Shown here: positions 63,931-64,000 of the stretch, one piece after another
Layout of the letters: each line of letters begins with the position of its first letter
How positions within the stretch are numbered: the stretch's first letter is position 1
Assembly (NCBI RefSeq): GCF_012927275.1
Contig: NZ_JABBGG010000008.1
Span: 1-64,000, forward strand
Direction of reading: 5' to 3'
From: Massilia polaris
GTDB lineage: Bacteria > Pseudomonadota > Gammaproteobacteria > Burkholderiales > Burkholderiaceae_D
Length of the DNA stretch: 64,000 nucleotides
The notes under the pieces: generated by a model
Database searches by the model: none
What the model was told of the DNA's origin: nothing
What the model saw: only the letters and a program-made list of their open reading frames with translations
Made by a program: the position numbers and the translations under genes

Positions 63931-64000
63931 ATGCTAAAGCTCACTCCCCGGCAAGAACAAATCCTGAACCTCATCAGGGACGCGATCGAAAACACGGGTT
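63931..64000 (+). CDS. lexA: LexA repressor, N-terminal part (cut by window edge)
   Basis: The visible 23 residues ([20 protein letters not shown] then NTG) match the start of the LexA winged-helix DNA-binding domain. The rest, including the self-cleavage Ala-Gly and Ser-Lys pair, lies outside the window. The SOS box upstream supports the call. It represses DNA-damage genes until RecA triggers self-cleavage. Confidence 0.92.
   Translation, partial: MLKLTPRQEQILNLIRDAIENTG

Overview
The window looks like chromosome from a betaproteobacterium of the family Oxalobacteraceae, most like the Massilia/Duganella/Telluria group. The evidence is high G+C, the gltA-sdhE-sdhBADC cluster with a UTRA-type GntR regulator beside mdh, DUF2863 and DUF4214 proteins, the rpsF-priB-rpsR-rplI cluster, and a lexA gene carrying a CTGT-N8-ACAG SOS box. 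The genus assignment is inference from gene content.

Layout. (1) 1-131: edge of an IS4-type transposase. (2) 172-13643: TCA-cycle block. gltA, sdhE, sdhB, sdhA, sdhD and sdhC lie on the minus strand with a gntR gene beyond them; mdh, a CoA-ester-lyase-like gene, a small exported protein and acnA lie on the plus strand, followed by a DUF2863 gene. A perfect 16-bp palindrome between gntR and mdh is a likely operator. (3) 13835-18436: a serine hydrolase, a CYTH phosphatase next to an M14 carboxypeptidase, and two small hydrophilic stress-type proteins. (4) 18773-21368: a three-gene sugar-transfer operon (GT2, a shortened HAD phosphatase, GT9). (5) 21371-23155: an IS605-type element with tnpA and tnpB apparently intact. 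(6) 23213-37324: an accessory and decaying region. It holds ompW with a perfect FNR-type box, an epoxide-hydrolase N-domain gene separate from its catalytic-domain partner, a DUF4148 protein, a one-cysteine thioredoxin-like protein, a PDZ/membrane/GAF sensor and an RTX-DUF4214 protein. It also holds many gene remnants (histidine kinase tail, hydrolase tail, MFS head, resolvase, HsdR tail) and an IS1595-type element inserted inside a LexA box. It ends at a tRNA-Pro(GGG) gene, the usual edge of an integrated island. (7) 37544-46150: housekeeping genes (MFS-acyltransferase fusion, XRE regulator, hom, alanine aminotransferase, Mth938-like protein, Bcp peroxiredoxin, PhoH-PIN ATPase). (8) 46221-54753: a surface-adhesion locus (FecR-domain protein, TpsA exoprotein, TpsB transporter, CHASE2 nucleotide cyclase). 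(9) 55114-58376: a metallo-hydrolase overlapping a GAF-containing GspE/PilB ATPase. (10) 58431-64000: Pit phosphate transporter with DUF47 partner, dnaB, the rplI-rpsR-priB-rpsF operon, a DUF29 gene and the start of lexA.

How the parts work together. The first 12 kb gives four consecutive parts of the TCA cycle under probable GntR control. The 46-55 kb locus looks like a two-partner secretion adhesin with a co-located membrane sensor cyclase. The best candidates for something unusual are the C-terminal paired-cysteine repeats of the TpsA protein, the LexA box split by an IS, the split epoxide hydrolase and the MBL/GAF-GspE pair. No CRISPR array or complete defence system was seen.
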